Positions 14,612 to 14,658 of a stretch of 14,658 nt of DNA are shown piece by piece (position 1 is the first letter of the stretch; every line of letters starts with the position of its first letter). Position numbers and translations under genes: made by a program. This DNA is from Clostridiaceae bacterium. GTDB taxonomy: Bacteria; Bacillota; Clostridia; Oscillospirales; Acutalibacteraceae. Below the pieces are notes generated by a model. It saw only the letters and a program-made list of their open reading frames with translations. It was not told where the DNA came from and did not search any database. The stretch lies in NCBI GenBank assembly GCA_016302625.1, contig JAEDNG010000010.1, positions 1 to 14,658 on the forward strand, in the 5' to 3' direction.

Positions 14612-14658
14612 ATGTCTGAAGATAATTGGAAATTGATTGACAAAACAGAAAAAGAATC
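14612..14658 (+). CDS. Possible start of a further gene, cut by the window end
   Basis: ATG 14612 opens a frame that reads MSEDNWKLIDKTEKES up to the window edge without a stop, a composition typical of a soluble protein N-terminus. In-frame stops lie just upstream (TAA at 14588), so the gene cannot begin much earlier. The Shine-Dalgarno is poor (only AGAAAAG), and fifteen codons are too few to name a family. Confidence 0.35.
   Translation, partial: MSEDNWKLIDKTEKE

Noticed and set aside
14445..14636. 63-codon plus-strand frame after the Toprim gene
   Set aside because: No Shine-Dalgarno, basic low-information composition and no family resemblance. Its end also overlaps the more plausible start at 14612.
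1..14658. CRISPR arrays, insertion sequences, prophage or toxin-antitoxin modules
   Set aside because: No repeated spacer pattern, terminal inverted repeats with a transposase, integrase or paired small toxin genes were found on either strand.

Overview
The window looks like chromosomal core sequence from an endospore-forming Firmicute of the class Clostridia. A gut-type Oscillospirales/Ruminococcaceae-like lineage is my guess from protein style only. The support is three sporulation-type genes (ylbJ-, yqfC- and yqfD-like), the conserved phoH-ybeY-era-recO order, MutS2 rather than MutS, a RecO and an RNase M5-like protein of Gram-positive type, consensus sigma-A promoters, and several GTG/TTG starts with clear Shine-Dalgarno sites. 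I see no phage, insertion sequence, CRISPR array or plasmid signature.

Layout. (1) 1-276, minus strand: a tRNA-Gln(UUG) cut by the window edge, a terminator-like hairpin, then tRNA-His(GUG) with a strong promoter. (2) 277-1573, minus strand: a 70-residue Cys-rich protein downstream of a YlbJ-like membrane protein. (3) 1666-3138, plus strand: yqfC and yqfD, divergent from ylbJ, so the 92-bp gap sits between two sporulation units. (4) 3193-8910, plus strand: a housekeeping run phoH, ybeY, era, a very short yqzL-like gene, recO and mutS2, with its own extended -10 promoter in front of phoH. It covers RNA quality control and ribosome maturation (PhoH, YbeY, Era) and DNA repair or ribosome rescue (RecO, MutS2). 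Compared with Bacillus subtilis, yqfF/pgpH, dgkA and cdd are absent from the run. (5) 8944-11075, minus strand: a tight three-gene operon of an ACT-domain protein, a PFL/UPF0210 protein and a shikimate-kinase-like P-loop kinase, ending at a hairpin shared with mutS2. (6) 11264-14401, plus strand: comEC without its hydrolase domain, holA, and an RNase M5-like Toprim protein, with overlapping or nearly overlapping reading frames. (7) 14402-14658: about 200 bases with nothing convincing, then the possible first codons of another gene.

Most of the window is conserved core biology. The least understood part is the ACT/PFL/kinase operon. Its kinase lacks the arginine that binds shikimate in classical shikimate kinases, so its substrate may be different. 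Other points of note are a ComEC lacking its metallo-beta-lactamase-like domain, a yqzL-like gene that runs 71 bases into recO, and a divergent sporulation control region. I do not claim a wholly new system.
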